Position numbers and translations under genes: made by a program. This document shows positions 8,006 through 20,415 of a DNA stretch of 64,000 bases, piece after piece. Source of the stretch: Chitiniphilus eburneus (GTDB lineage Bacteria > Pseudomonadota > Gammaproteobacteria > Burkholderiales > Chitinibacteraceae); NCBI RefSeq assembly GCF_005048205.1, contig NZ_SUMF01000002.1, positions 372,001-436,000 on the forward strand. The letters run 5' to 3'. A model generated the notes under the pieces. That model ran no database searches. It saw only the letters and a list, made by a program, of their open reading frames with translations, and had not been told where the DNA came from. Each line of letters opens with the position of its first letter. Within the stretch, counting starts at the first letter, position 1.

Positions 8006-8374
8006 TTACTCGTCTGCTTCGTTTTCGTCCGCCGCGCCGGGGGCGGTGCCGGGCCGGCGCTTGCGGGATTCCAGCCGTCCCTGCGTGCTGTCCAGTTGCC
8101 GGATCAGCTTGTCGATGGCGCCATCGAGAGCGATATCGATGTCGCCGGCGTCGTGCGTCGCCACCTGCGGAGCCAGGCCGCCGAGGCGGATTTCCAGCGT
8201 GCAGCGGATATCGTCGTCGCCGCCCTTGTCGCCATTGGTGTCGGCGAAATGCGCCTCTACGCGGGTGATCTGATCGCCGAAGCGTGCGAATTCCGCACGC
8301 AGCGTCTGTTCCACTCGCTGGGTGAGCGATTCACCGCCGTGGATATGGTGATCGGTACGAACCTGGATCTGCAT
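8006..8374 (-). CDS. HPF/RaiA-family ribosome-associated protein
   Basis: Small ribosome-binding protein of the hibernation factor family, which occupies the decoding region of idle 30S subunits in stress or stationary phase. The 122-residue protein has the usual beta-alpha-beta-beta-beta-alpha pattern: MQIQVRTDHHIHGGESL, a helix to about 35, VEAHFADTNGD, CTLEIRL, and a helix IALDGAIDKLIRQLD. A charged tail follows (LESRKRRPGT...DENEADE). The length fits the short HPF type; there is no C-terminal dimerisation domain. ATG 8374 has GGAG 5 bases upstream. It is the last gene of a minus-strand run with the peroxidase and esterase genes and ends at a terminator. Confidence 0.85.
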   Translation of the reverse strand: MQIQVRTDHHIHGGESLTQRVEQTLRAEFARFGDQITRVEAHFADTNGDKGGDDDIRCTLEIRLGGLAPQVATHDAGDIDIALDGAIDKLIRQLDSTQGRLESRKRRPGTAPGAADENEADE

Positions 8375-8397
8375 GGAAGCTCCACTTGGTTGTTGAG

Positions 8398-9327
8398 TTA
8401 CGACTTTGCCAGCGAGGCCAGCGCCTCGCGGCTGGGAACGAAGAACGCCGCCCCGCTGACCGCCCGCGTGTAGTTCAGCAGATGGTCCACGCGGCCGTCG
8501 GCGGTGGGCGACACCATGCGCGCCAGCATTTTTTCGAAATTGACCGGTGTCTTGCAATAGGACGCGAACAACAGGCCTTTCTCGCCACCGGGTGTGCCGT
8601 AGGGCATCGACTGGCGCAGGATTTCCAGCTCTTCGCCGTCCTGCTCGATTTCCACTCGCCGCACATGCGCCGTCAGTGGCTTGTCGTCGTCGCTCAGTTC
8701 TTCGTCGGATTCCTTGGTGCGCCCGATGACGGCCTCCTGCTGCTTGACCGGCAGTTTCTGCCATTCGTTCATCCGGTGCACGTAGCGCTGGATGTGGACG
8801 TAACTGCCCCCGGCCCAGGCGGCATCTTCTTCGCCCACCAGGGCCACGGTGGCACGTTCGTCCCCGACCGGGTTCTCGGTGCCTTCCACGAAGCCCGTCA
8901 GGTCGCGGCCTTCGCGGTAGCGGAAACAGGCGGTGGTTTCCACCGGGTCGAACCACTCGGCGAGATCGACCACCAGCCGTTCGCCCAGCTCATACAACAG
9001 GTCGCAGCGCTCGCCGCGCAGGTGCAGCAGCAGATCGACATCGGTGGATGGGGCCGGGTGGATGGCGCCGGAAATGCGCGGAAACCCCCGCAACCACTGC
9101 GGCCGAGCCTCGCCGAACAGGTCGGCCCAGGTATTGGCGCCAATGCCGACGACCCCCAGTGTCAGGGTTTCGGGCGCCTCCAGCGCGACGTTGTCGATCC
9201 GGTCGGGAATGGCGGCCAGCATGCTGCGCAATGCGTCGTCGATACGGCGGCCGAGGCGCCGGCGCAGCATGACGAACAGGCCATGCGCGGAGGCGGCGGG
9301 GAGGATGCCGCTTTGCGGGATGGGCAT
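8398..9327 (-). CDS. Dyp-type peroxidase (YfeX-like)
   Basis: Heme peroxidase of 309 residues, probably cytosolic as no signal peptide is seen. It begins MPIPQSGILPAASAHGLFVML and contains the family signature GFVEGTENP, the YfeX-class version of the Dyp GxxDG motif, then GGSYVHIQRYVHRM and, in the C-terminal half, an Arg/His-rich stretch ending in LLFASYCKTP. YfeX of E. coli is 299 residues. I start it at ATG 9327, with CAGGAG upstream and only 5 bases after the esterase stop; an ATG-free extension to 9372 would overlap that gene. Substrates of this family are ill defined, and porphyrinogens and dyes have been reported. Confidence 0.9.
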   Translation of the reverse strand: MPIPQSGILPAASAHGLFVMLRRRLGRRIDDALRSMLAAIPDRIDNVALEAPETLTLGVVGIGANTWADLFGEARPQWLRGFPRISGAIHPAPSTDVDLLLHLRGERCDLLYELGERLVVDLAEWFDPVETTACFRYREGRDLTGFVEGTENPVGDERATVALVGEEDAAWAGGSYVHIQRYVHRMNEWQKLPVKQQEAVIGRTKESDEELSDDDKPLTAHVRRVEIEQDGEELEILRQSMPYGTPGGEKGLLFASYCKTPVNFEKMLARMVSPTADGRVDHLLNYTRAVSGAAFFVPSREALASLAKS

Positions 9328-9332
9328 GGGTT

Positions 9333-9905
9333 TCAGTGCTCCTGAGCAAAATCCCAGATGGCGGGTAGCCATCGGGTGTAGTCCTGGAAGGAGTGGTCGC
9401 CGCCTTCGATCACGGTATGCCGGCTGCCGGCGTACTTATCGAGCGCTTCGCGGTAGTCGAGGACCTCGTCTCCGGTTTGTAGCAGCAACCAGTAACGGTC
9501 GGGTTGCGCGATCTCACGATTCAGTTCGCGCAGATCGTCTGCATAGCTGGCGTCGATGACGTGGGTTTCGCCGGTGTAGTAGTTGTGCTGCGGTCCGACA
9601 TACTGGCGGAGCAGTTCGTAGGGATGCGCGGCTGGATTGACCAGCACCGCGCGGCCACCGTATTCCTCCACCAGCCAGGTGGCCAGGTAGCCGCCGAGCG
9701 AGCTGCCGATGAAGCATGTCGGCTCGCCTTTCAACCGGTCCAGCGCGTGCAGCAGCGCGTCGGCCGCGGCCCTGGGCTCCATCGGGATATCGGGGCAATG
9801 GAAGTAGTCGGAGAATCCTTGCTCGGCCATCCACACGGCCGTTTCCTGCGCTTTCTTCGAGAAGGGGCTGGACAGAAATCCGTGCAGATAAAGGAGATGG
9901 ACCAT
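9333..9905 (-). CDS. YqiA/YcfP-type alpha/beta-hydrolase
   Basis: Small esterase-fold protein of 190 residues. Visible catalytic elements are HGF near the N terminus (LLYLHGFLSSPFS), the nucleophile elbow GSSLGGYLA with Ser, an Asp in LLLQTGDEVLDY and the His in EGGDHSFQDY. The family (E. coli YqiA) hydrolyses short acyl esters in vitro; the natural substrate is unknown. It overlaps nothing, being followed 5 bases later by the peroxidase gene and preceded by qor with a 69-base gap. These suggest one minus-strand operon. Confidence 0.85.
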   Translation of the reverse strand: MVHLLYLHGFLSSPFSKKAQETAVWMAEQGFSDYFHCPDIPMEPRAAADALLHALDRLKGEPTCFIGSSLGGYLATWLVEEYGGRAVLVNPAAHPYELLRQYVGPQHNYYTGETHVIDASYADDLRELNREIAQPDRYWLLLQTGDEVLDYREALDKYAGSRHTVIEGGDHSFQDYTRWLPAIWDFAQEH

Positions 9906-9974
9906 GGGTGCTCCGGGGCTGAACGGCTTCAGAGCCTGGCTCAGGATCTGGGGGCGGGTGGACCTGGCGCGGGC

Positions 9975-10979
9975 TCAGGGAACCAGCAGCGTGGAGCCGG
10001 TGGTCTTGCGCGCCTCCAGGTCGCGATGCGCCTGCGCCGCGTCCGCCAGGGGGTAGTGCTGGCCGATATTGGCCTCGACATCGCCGCGTGCCACCACTGT
10101 GAAGTAGTCCGCCGCGGTGTCCAGCAGTTCCTCGCGGGTGGCGGTGTAGTGGCCCAGTGTCGGGCGGGTCAGGTAGAGCGAGCCCTTTTGCGACAGCAGG
10201 CCGGGCGAGAATGGCGGTACCGCGCCGGAGGCGTTGCCGAAGCTCACCAGCGTGCCGCGCAGCGCCAGGCTGTCGAGCGAGCCTTCGAAGGTGGCGGCGC
10301 CCACGCCGTCGTACACCACCGGCACGCCACGGCCGCCGGTCAGTGCGCGTACCCGGGCCGGCCAGTCGGGCTGGGTGTAGTCGATCACATGATCGCACCA
10401 CGCGCGGGCCAGCTCGGCCTTGGCGGTGGAACCCACGGTACCGATCACCTTGGCGCCCAGGCAGCGCGCCCACTGGCAGGCGATCTGGCCCACGCCGCCG
10501 GCTGCGGCGTGGATCAGTACCGTCATGCCGTTGGCAATCGGGAAGGTGCGCTTGAGCAGGTACTGCGCAGTCATGCCGCGCAGCAGTGTGCCGGCGGCCA
10601 CTTCGTCGGGAATCTCGCCGGGAATCGGCACCAGCCCGTTGGCCAGCATCAGCCGATGGCTGGCGTAGGCGCCGCACTCGCCCCCCTGTGCGGCGCGTTG
10701 GCCGCCGCCGGCATAGGCGACGCGGTCGCCGGGCGCGAATTCGACCACCCCGGCGCCCACCGCTTCGATCACGCCGGCCGCCTCCTGGCCGATGCCGGAA
10801 GGCAGCGGCAACGGATACAGACCGCTGCGGTGATAGGTGTCGATGAAGTTGACGCCGATGGCGGTCTGGCGGATCAGCACTTCGCCGGGACCGGGATCGA
10901 GCAGCGTGGTTTCGGCGAGCGTGAGGACTTCGGGACCACCGGTCTGGCTGAACTGGATGTAACGGGCGAGGAGAGGCAT
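9975..10979 (-). CDS. qor: NADPH:quinone oxidoreductase (MDR family)
   Basis: Zinc-free medium-chain oxidoreductase of 334 residues that reduces quinones or enals with NADPH in the cytosol. It shows the GroES-like N-terminal half (GGPEVLTL, GVNFIDTYHRSGLYP, PSGIGQEAAGVIEAVG, FAPGDRVAY), then the Rossmann motif HAAAGGVGQIACQWAR, and ends with the typical YPLADAAQAHRDLEARKTTG. No structural-zinc cysteine cluster is present, as expected for QOR. I choose ATG 10979; a TTG at 10988 is in frame, but neither has a strong ribosome binding site. It leads the qor-yqiA-peroxidase-hpf run. Confidence 0.9.
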   Translation of the reverse strand: MPLLARYIQFSQTGGPEVLTLAETTLLDPGPGEVLIRQTAIGVNFIDTYHRSGLYPLPLPSGIGQEAAGVIEAVGAGVVEFAPGDRVAYAGGGQRAAQGGECGAYASHRLMLANGLVPIPGEIPDEVAAGTLLRGMTAQYLLKRTFPIANGMTVLIHAAAGGVGQIACQWARCLGAKVIGTVGSTAKAELARAWCDHVIDYTQPDWPARVRALTGGRGVPVVYDGVGAATFEGSLDSLALRGTLVSFGNASGAVPPFSPGLLSQKGSLYLTRPTLGHYTATREELLDTAADYFTVVARGDVEANIGQHYPLADAAQAHRDLEARKTTGSTLLVP

Positions 10980-11086
10980 GAGCGGCAACCAGCGAAGAGT
11001 GAACGGATCCGGGGCGGCGCGGCGGCGGGAGACGATCCGCTGCTTGCTGGCCGAACAGACCGGGAAATCGATACTACCTTAGACCG

Positions 11087-11116
11087 ACAAGGCGGCGCCT
11101 GCCGACGCCGCCTTGT
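11087..11116 (-). terminator. GC-rich stem-loop after fabI
   Basis: Perfect 11-bp stem ACAAGGCGGCG/CGCCGCCTTGT with an 8-base loop, 36 bases past the fabI stop. There is no T tract, so termination strength is uncertain. Confidence 0.45.
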
Positions 11117-11151
11117 GGTTGCCGCCACGGCCCATTGCGGGCCGGGCTGCG

Positions 11152-11916
11152 TCAGGCCAGGATGTGCATCCCGCCATCCACGTAGAACACGCTGCCGGTG
11201 ATGGCGGCGGCACCCGGCTCGCACAGGAAGGCAGTGGCGGCGCCGACATCGTCGATGTCCACCAGCTCTTGCAATGGCGCGCGCTGCGTGGCGTCCTCCA
11301 GCATGCTGCTGAATTCGGGAATACCCGAGGCGGCGCGGGTCTGCACCGGGCCGGGTGACACTGCGTGCACGCGGATCTTCTTCGGGCCGAGCTCCACCGC
11401 CAGATAGCGCGTGGTGGCTTCGAGCGCCGCCTTCACCGGCCCCATCACGCCATAGTTGGGTACCACCTTTTCAGCACCGTAGTAGCTCAGCGTGATCAGT
11501 GTGCCGCCGTCCTTCATCAGTGGCTCGGCCTGCTTGGCCAAGCGCACAAACGAATGGCACGACACGTCCATGGCTTGCAGGAAGCCGTCGCGGCTGGTGT
11601 CCACCACGCGGCCGTGCAGGTCGGCCTTGGGCGCGAAGGCGATCGAATGCAGGGCGATATCCAGCTTGCCCCAGCGTTGGCCGATCTGCTGGAACACGTT
11701 TTCCAGGTCACCTTCCTGCGTCACGTCGCATTTGATCAGCAGGGCTGGCTCCAGCGACGGCAGCACCGGCTGGATGAAATCCAGCGTGCGGTCGTTGACG
11801 TAGGTAATGATCAGTTCGGCGCCGCGTGCTTTCAGCGCCTTGGCGATGCCGTAGGCGATGGATTGCTCGTTGGCGATACCGGTAACCAGCGCGATCTTGC
11901 CGGTGAGGGTGCTCAT
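11152..11916 (-). CDS. fabI: Enoyl-[acyl-carrier-protein] reductase (NADH)
   Basis: Catalyses the last reduction of each fatty-acid elongation cycle (type II FAS, cytosol). The 254-residue SDR begins MSTLTGKIALVTGIANEQSIAYGIA, the FabI-specific form of the nucleotide motif. It has the CDVTQEGD and LDIALHSIAFAP segments, and the active-site pattern SYYGAEKVVPNYGVMGPVKAALEA with Tyr-x6-Lys, then RVHAVSPGPVQTRAASGI. ATG 11916 has AAGGAG upstream. It starts 7 bases after the DUF3141 gene ends, so the two are very likely cotranscribed. It is the classical triclosan target type of reductase. Confidence 0.97.
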   Translation of the reverse strand: MSTLTGKIALVTGIANEQSIAYGIAKALKARGAELIITYVNDRTLDFIQPVLPSLEPALLIKCDVTQEGDLENVFQQIGQRWGKLDIALHSIAFAPKADLHGRVVDTSRDGFLQAMDVSCHSFVRLAKQAEPLMKDGGTLITLSYYGAEKVVPNYGVMGPVKAALEATTRYLAVELGPKKIRVHAVSPGPVQTRAASGIPEFSSMLEDATQRAPLQELVDIDDVGAATAFLCEPGAAAITGSVFYVDGGMHILA

Positions 11917-11923
11917 CGTGGTG

Positions 11924-14455
11924 TTACTCCTTGGCGTTGTCGTTGGCGGCGCGAGTCCGTCGCGCCGCCGGTTTGCTGCCGTTTTCGGTTTTGGGCGCCG
12001 CTGCCGCCGACTTGGCCTTGGGGGCAACTTCCGCCCGCTGTTTGGCTTGTGCCCCGCGAGTGGGCGATATCGGCTCCTTGGTCGCCGTCGCACGCTTGGC
12101 TGCCGCGGGCTTCGCTGCCGGCTTGGCAGCGGGTTTGGCCACTGCCGGTTTGGCAGTTCTGGTCGGTGGCGTGGCGGGCGGGGCATCGAATGCCGCCGCG
12201 GCGCCGGCTTCTTCCGCGATCGCTGCCGCGGTGGTCGGCTCGAACTGCCCCAGCACCTCCGTTTCCAGCAGGGCCAGGTTCGCCAGCGCTTCTTTCGGAT
12301 CGGGCAGGGTGCGCACCATTTCGGTGATCCTGGCAAAAGCCTGCTTGAGCATTGCTTCATCCTGGAACAGGGCGGGCAGCGTCTTGCGGGCTTCGGCCGG
12401 GAAGCGCCAGACCAACAGCGACTGCTGCCGGATCCGGGCGCTGATCTCGTCCTGCGTCAGATGTTGCAGCGCAGGATGGCGCGCGACCCATTCATACGCT
12501 GCCACCCGGCGTTCGATGTTGATGGTGGGCAAGCCGCGCTGCGCCAGCGTGGCAATCCGCACCAGCCCGTCGAGCGGATCGCCATGGGTCAGCGAGGCGA
12601 GCAGTTCGGCATCGTTCCAGGCTGGCGCGGCCGGCCGGTCGCGGCGCAGGTAGTCGGGGATCAGTTCATTGCCGACACCCGCCAGCGCGGCGGGGACGTA
12701 CAGGTTGAAGAACGCCAGCTCGGTGGCCGCGTCGCGTGCGTCGCGATAGACATCCAGTGCCGCCGCGTTCTGATCGACCACATAGCGTTCCCACTGTCGC
12801 CATTCCGGTTCGCGTGGCACGCGCATCTGGCGTACGTAGTCCGCCGCATGCTGGTTGAGCTTGGCCAGTGGGTTCAGGCTGGACCAGCCCCAGTGCTGGA
12901 CGCGCAGCGGATGCATCATGCGACCGAACTTGGCCGCATCGGGCGTGACGAACGGCGCGATCCACGGCCGCAGCAGCGTGGTGTAGGCCGAAACGCCCAG
13001 GCGCGAGATGGCTTCGACCGCAGCGAACGGCGTTTCGTCGTGGCGCTGGTCGCGTTGCAGGCCACGCAGCTCTTCCACGCTGCGTTCGGTCAGCTCGGCC
13101 ACGTGGTGTACGTTGCCTTGCTCGTCGGTTTCGTCGTGGATGTCCAGTTGGTACAGGCCCGGTGCCAGCGTTTCGATCACCTGCAACAGTTCCACGATCT
13201 GAGCATGCTCGCGGCGCGCGATCTTGGCGGAGACGAAAATGCCCAGATGGCCGGTGGTCTTGTGCGCCAGCCCCACGATCACCTGGCCGCTGGCCTTCAG
13301 GCTGTCGGTGTCGGGGTACAGGTCGAGCACCCAGTTGATGGCCTGTTGCGGCGGCGTGATGTTGTCGCCCATCGAGGCGAACACCACCATCGGCGCGCGA
13401 ATCTTGCGCAGGTCGTATATCTCGTTGCGTCCGATGGCCTGGCCTTCGGTGAGGTTGTTGCCGACGAACAGGTTCTCGACGATCCAGCGGATTTCCTCTT
13501 CGTTCATCAGGAAATAGCCACCCCACCAGCGTTCGAAATCCAGGTAGCGCGGCGGCTCGGTATCGATCTGGTCGTAGAGGTGATGGTTCTTCTTGACCAG
13601 TGTATTGGCGGGATCGAGGTTCTCGAAGTTGTCCACCAGATAGGCGCCGTCGAAGATTCCGCCGCCCAGGTCGGCCGCGAGCAATGCACTCCACGCACCG
13701 CCCAGCATGCCACCCGCGTAGCGCATCGGGTTCTTGCCGTCGCCGCCGGCCCAGTACGAAACCGGCGCTCCGGCCATCACCAGGGCGCCCACCAGTTCCG
13801 GCGCATGCGCGGCCACCAGCATCGCGGCCCAGCCACCCTGGCAGTTGCCGACCAACGCGGGCTTGGGGGATTCGGGATGGCGGCGGATCACTTCGCGCAG
13901 GAAGTCGGCTTCGGCCAGGGTGACGTCTTCCAGCCGCTGGCCAGGCATCGGCTCGGGGAAGAACACGCAGAAATAAACCGGGTGGCCTTCGCGCAGCGCC
14001 ATGCCCACTTCGGAGTCATCCTTGAAGCCACCGATGCCGGGACCGTGGCCGGCTCGCGGATCGAGCACCACGTAGGGTCGCTTGCGGTCATCGACGGTCA
14101 CGCCCACAGGCGGAACGATGCGCGCCAGCGCATAGTTCACCGGCTGGCTGAAGGTGCGCGCATCCAGGATCAGTTCGTAGTCGAAGTGCAGCAGCGGCGG
14201 CTTGCCGGCTTTCTCGTGCTCGATGAAATTGTCGCCGCGCTGGCGCAGCGTGTCCCAGAACAACACCTGGCGCTCGATGCTGTCGCTCCAGTATTCCCAC
14301 GCGGCAGCGATGGGATTCTGCGCCAGTGGCTGGGGCGGGGGGGTCTGGGCTTCCCACCATTTATGGGTGGTTTCGGCGATCCGGCGCTGCCATTGCAGAG
14401 CGAGTTTCAGAGGTAGCGTACTGGCAAGGGCCAGGCGTTCCGAAGGCTTGATCAT
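11924..14455 (-). CDS. DUF3141 protein, PHA-synthase-like hydrolase with a basic Ala/Lys/Pro tail
   Basis: Large alpha/beta-hydrolase-like protein of 843 residues. The core holds VGNCQGGWAAML, a G-x-C-x-G-G nucleophile elbow of the kind found in polyhydroxyalkanoate synthases with Cys as putative nucleophile, with GHGPGIGGFKDDSEVG before it and VIVGLAHKTTGHLGIFVS later, which may supply the His. About the last 110 residues are low complexity (TAKPAVAKPAAKPAAKP and so on), resembling the tails of PHA-granule or DNA-binding proteins. DUF3141 proteins are annotated as PHA synthase-related but have no agreed activity. Start ATG 14455 with AGGGAA upstream. The fabI gene follows after 7 bases, which ties it to acyl-chain metabolism by context. 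Confidence 0.8.
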   Translation of the reverse strand: MIKPSERLALASTLPLKLALQWQRRIAETTHKWWEAQTPPPQPLAQNPIAAAWEYWSDSIERQVLFWDTLRQRGDNFIEHEKAGKPPLLHFDYELILDARTFSQPVNYALARIVPPVGVTVDDRKRPYVVLDPRAGHGPGIGGFKDDSEVGMALREGHPVYFCVFFPEPMPGQRLEDVTLAEADFLREVIRRHPESPKPALVGNCQGGWAAMLVAAHAPELVGALVMAGAPVSYWAGGDGKNPMRYAGGMLGGAWSALLAADLGGGIFDGAYLVDNFENLDPANTLVKKNHHLYDQIDTEPPRYLDFERWWGGYFLMNEEEIRWIVENLFVGNNLTEGQAIGRNEIYDLRKIRAPMVVFASMGDNITPPQQAINWVLDLYPDTDSLKASGQVIVGLAHKTTGHLGIFVSAKIARREHAQIVELLQVIETLAPGLYQLDIHDETDEQGNVHHVAELTERSVEELRGLQRDQRHDETPFAAVEAISRLGVSAYTTLLRPWIAPFVTPDAAKFGRMMHPLRVQHWGWSSLNPLAKLNQHAADYVRQMRVPREPEWRQWERYVVDQNAAALDVYRDARDAATELAFFNLYVPAALAGVGNELIPDYLRRDRPAAPAWNDAELLASLTHGDPLDGLVRIATLAQRGLPTINIERRVAAYEWVARHPALQHLTQDEISARIRQQSLLVWRFPAEARKTLPALFQDEAMLKQAFARITEMVRTLPDPKEALANLALLETEVLGQFEPTTAAAIAEEAGAAAAFDAPPATPPTRTAKPAVAKPAAKPAAKPAAAKRATATKEPISPTRGAQAKQRAEVAPKAKSAAAAPKTENGSKPAARRTRAANDNAKE

Positions 14456-14643
14456 GATGGAATTCCCTAGAATCGGTTCGACGCGATCATTCGCAAAAAT
14501 ACATAGCTTTATGGCAAGCCATACGACCGCAGGCAACCCCGGATTGTTGCACCGCAGCGAACTATTGCCACGTTGCCCGTTAAAACGGGGGGTAGGGTGG
14601 CCTATGGTAAAATTCGCGGTTTTCGCTGACGAATCAGACTCTC

Positions 14644-18357
<3,714 letters not shown>

Positions 18358-18375
18358 GCCGTTGTCTTTCCCCTG

Positions 18376-18404
18376 AAAAGAGCCGCGAATGCGGCTCTTT
18401 TTTT
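18376..18404 (+). terminator. Intrinsic terminator of metH
   Basis: Perfect 11-bp stem AAAAGAGCCGC/GCGGCTCTTTT, loop GAAT, then a run of T, 19 bases after the stop codon. The remaining gap to 18710 shows no gene that I can support. Confidence 0.92.
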
Positions 18405-18710
18405 ACCTGTACAGCCGAAGATGTCTGCAAAAGGGACGCGGTGACGCTTGGCCGGGATTGTCCAGTCCACCGCCTGAAAAACCTTGAAAATCCAGGCAGA
18501 TGCCTGCACGGAAACCTGCGATGCCGGGCGGTGCGGCACCTTGCACCATCGGTTGAAAATTCCTGCGAATACGGTGCCGCGCGGTGCGAACGGGCCGTGG
18601 CGGGTCATTGCGATGGCGCGGCCGCATGACTTTAATCGGCGGGGCAGTACCGACAGGAACGCGCCTCGTCATGGGGCGCCGTTCGACAAGACCAATCGAG
18701 AGGAGTCCCC

Positions 18711-19928
18711 ATGCATCAGCAACTTACCCTGGCTGGCATCCTGCTGGCCTGCGCACTGGCGCCGCTACCGCCCATCGCGGCAGCGACCGATAATACCGTC
18801 GAAGCCAGCCGTCACGGTGGACGCCAGCGCGCCGAAGTGATCGCCTACCTGCGTACCTGGGCAATGGACGACGGCCGCTTCTGGAAAGCCAAGGACATCG
18901 ACGGCGATGAGATCACCCAGCTCAATCTGGCATTTGCCGCGATCCGCCCGGATGGCACTGTCCACCTCCCCGGGGTTGAGCCGCAACCACCCAATGACCA
19001 GGGCGAAACCCCGCCGGTCTTCGGCAAGCTGTGGCACGAAGTGGCCAAGCTGCAAAAGCGTTATCCGCACCTGAAAGTGAACCTGTCGATCGGCGGCTGG
19101 GCGGCCGACGGCTATTCGCAGATGGCGATGACGCCGCAAGGCCGCGCGCGCTTCATCGCCAGCGCGCTGGGCTATGTCGAACGGCACAAACTGTCGGGCC
19201 TCGGCATCGAATGGCAATACCCGGTAGGGCCGGACTGGGGCCTGCCGATCAAGACCGACCCGAAGGACCGCGACAACTATGTGGCGTTACTGGAGGAACT
19301 GCGCGCCGCGCTGGATCGGCTGAGTGCCAGGACCGGGCGCAAGTACCAGATCACCGCCGCCGTGCCGTCGGGCCCGTGGTTTGCGCAGAAGAACGATCTG
19401 CGCCGCGCCACGCGCAGCGTCGATTTCCTCACGGTGACCTCCTACGCCGGCTACGGTAGCTGGAGCCCAACCACCGGGCATTTCTCCAACCTGTACCAGA
19501 CACCCGCCGATCCGGCCGGCTGGAGCAGCGACCAGAGCATGCGGGTCTACCTGGATGCCGGCATCGATTCGCGCAAGCTGCTGATGGGCGTGCCGTTTTA
19601 CGGCGCGGCCTGGAGCGGCGTGACCAACCAGGCCGACGGGCTGTTCCAGCCGTTCAAGGGCGTCGCGTTCGGTGGTGCGCCGAGCTGGGATGTCATCCGC
19701 AAGGACATCCTGGGCAAGCCAGGCTATGTGCGGCACTGGGACGCCATCGGCAAGGCGCCCTGGCTGTACAACGGCGATGTCATGGTCAGTTACGAGGACG
19801 CGGAAAGCCTGAAGTACAAGGTGGACTACCTCAAGGAAAAACGCTTGGGTGGCCTGGCAGTGTGGGAATACACGCAGGACCGTGACGGCGAGCTGTTCGA
19901 GAAGATCGGCGACTACCTCAAGGACTGA
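18711..19928 (+). CDS. Secreted GH18-family protein lacking the catalytic glutamate
   Basis: Chitinase-like (glycoside hydrolase 18) TIM-barrel protein of 405 residues with a signal peptide (cleavage likely after AAA, about residue 25). The substrate strand SIGGW is intact at 126-130. The catalytic strand, normally DGxDIDWEYP, reads SGLGIEWQYP at 162-171: the first two Asp are Ser and Gly, the third is Glu, and the proton-donor Glu is Gln169 (codon CAA, 19215-19217). The usual MTYD strand is also changed (VTSYAGYG, about 242-249), while the C-terminal WEYTQD is kept. I infer no ordinary chitinase activity and a possible role in binding chitin or peptidoglycan-type glycans. ATG 18711 has AGGAG 5 bases upstream. 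No carbohydrate-binding module is visible. Confidence 0.85.
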   Translation: MHQQLTLAGILLACALAPLPPIAAATDNTVEASRHGGRQRAEVIAYLRTWAMDDGRFWKAKDIDGDEITQLNLAFAAIRPDGTVHLPGVEPQPPNDQGETPPVFGKLWHEVAKLQKRYPHLKVNLSIGGWAADGYSQMAMTPQGRARFIASALGYVERHKLSGLGIEWQYPVGPDWGLPIKTDPKDRDNYVALLEELRAALDRLSARTGRKYQITAAVPSGPWFAQKNDLRRATRSVDFLTVTSYAGYGSWSPTTGHFSNLYQTPADPAGWSSDQSMRVYLDAGIDSRKLLMGVPFYGAAWSGVTNQADGLFQPFKGVAFGGAPSWDVIRKDILGKPGYVRHWDAIGKAPWLYNGDVMVSYEDAESLKYKVDYLKEKRLGGLAVWEYTQDRDGELFEKIGDYLKD

Positions 19929-19978
19929 GCCCGGCAGGGCGTGGCATCATCGTCCGATCGATCCGCCACGCCCGCGCC

Positions 19979-20350
19979 ATGTCTACCTCCAGCCCATCCG
20001 CCAGCCCCGTTCCTTCACCCTGCGTGGCCCTGTGCCGGCTGGACGAGGACGGCGTGTGTGTCGGCTGTCGGCGCACGGTGGATGAGATCGCGGCCTGGTC
20101 GGGGATGGACGACGATGCCAAGGCGGCGGTGTGGCAGCGGTTGCGTGCGTTGCCACCGGTGGTGCGCAAACGCTGTACCCGATGCGGGGCGGATTTTTCC
20201 TGTGGCAGCGGCGGGCGCGACGGTGGTTGCTGGTGCGCCGATCTGCCACCGGCGATGCCGTTGCCCGGCGCCGGCGACTGCCTGTGTCCGGCCTGCCTGG
20301 AAGCGGAGATCGCACGCCGGTCGGCGGGCCGGCGCCCCACCGCCGGTTGA
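19979..20350 (+). CDS. DUF1289-CWC cysteine-rich fusion protein
   Basis: Protein of 123 residues joining two small cysteine-rich modules. Residues about 15-55 match DUF1289: CVALCRLDEDGVCVGCRRTVDEIAAW with the four-Cys pattern. Residues about 64-110 match the cysteine-rich CWC family: RCTRCGADFSC, GCWCADLP and CLCPACL. Both are probable zinc- or iron-binding knuckles of unknown function, and they are often separate proteins. The ATG at 19979 lies 51 bases after the GH18 gene; the following FrnE-like gene is on the same strand. No catalytic role can be assigned. Confidence 0.8.
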   Translation: MSTSSPSASPVPSPCVALCRLDEDGVCVGCRRTVDEIAAWSGMDDDAKAAVWQRLRALPPVVRKRCTRCGADFSCGSGGRDGGCWCADLPPAMPLPGAGDCLCPACLEAEIARRSAGRRPTAG

Positions 20351-20415
20351 AGCACGCAGCGGCCGGCCGCATCTGATCTGCTTCCATTCAGCCGCGCGAT
20401 GCGCAGGTGCCCGTC

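Noticed and set aside
11858-14416. An 852-residue open frame opposite the DUF3141 gene.
   Set aside because: Low-complexity Arg/Gly-rich translation, no start context; shadow of the GC-rich coding strand.
14456-14643. A cobalamin or SAH riboswitch before metH.
   Set aside because: The gap is 188 bases and shows neither a B12-box nor the conserved SAH-riboswitch core.
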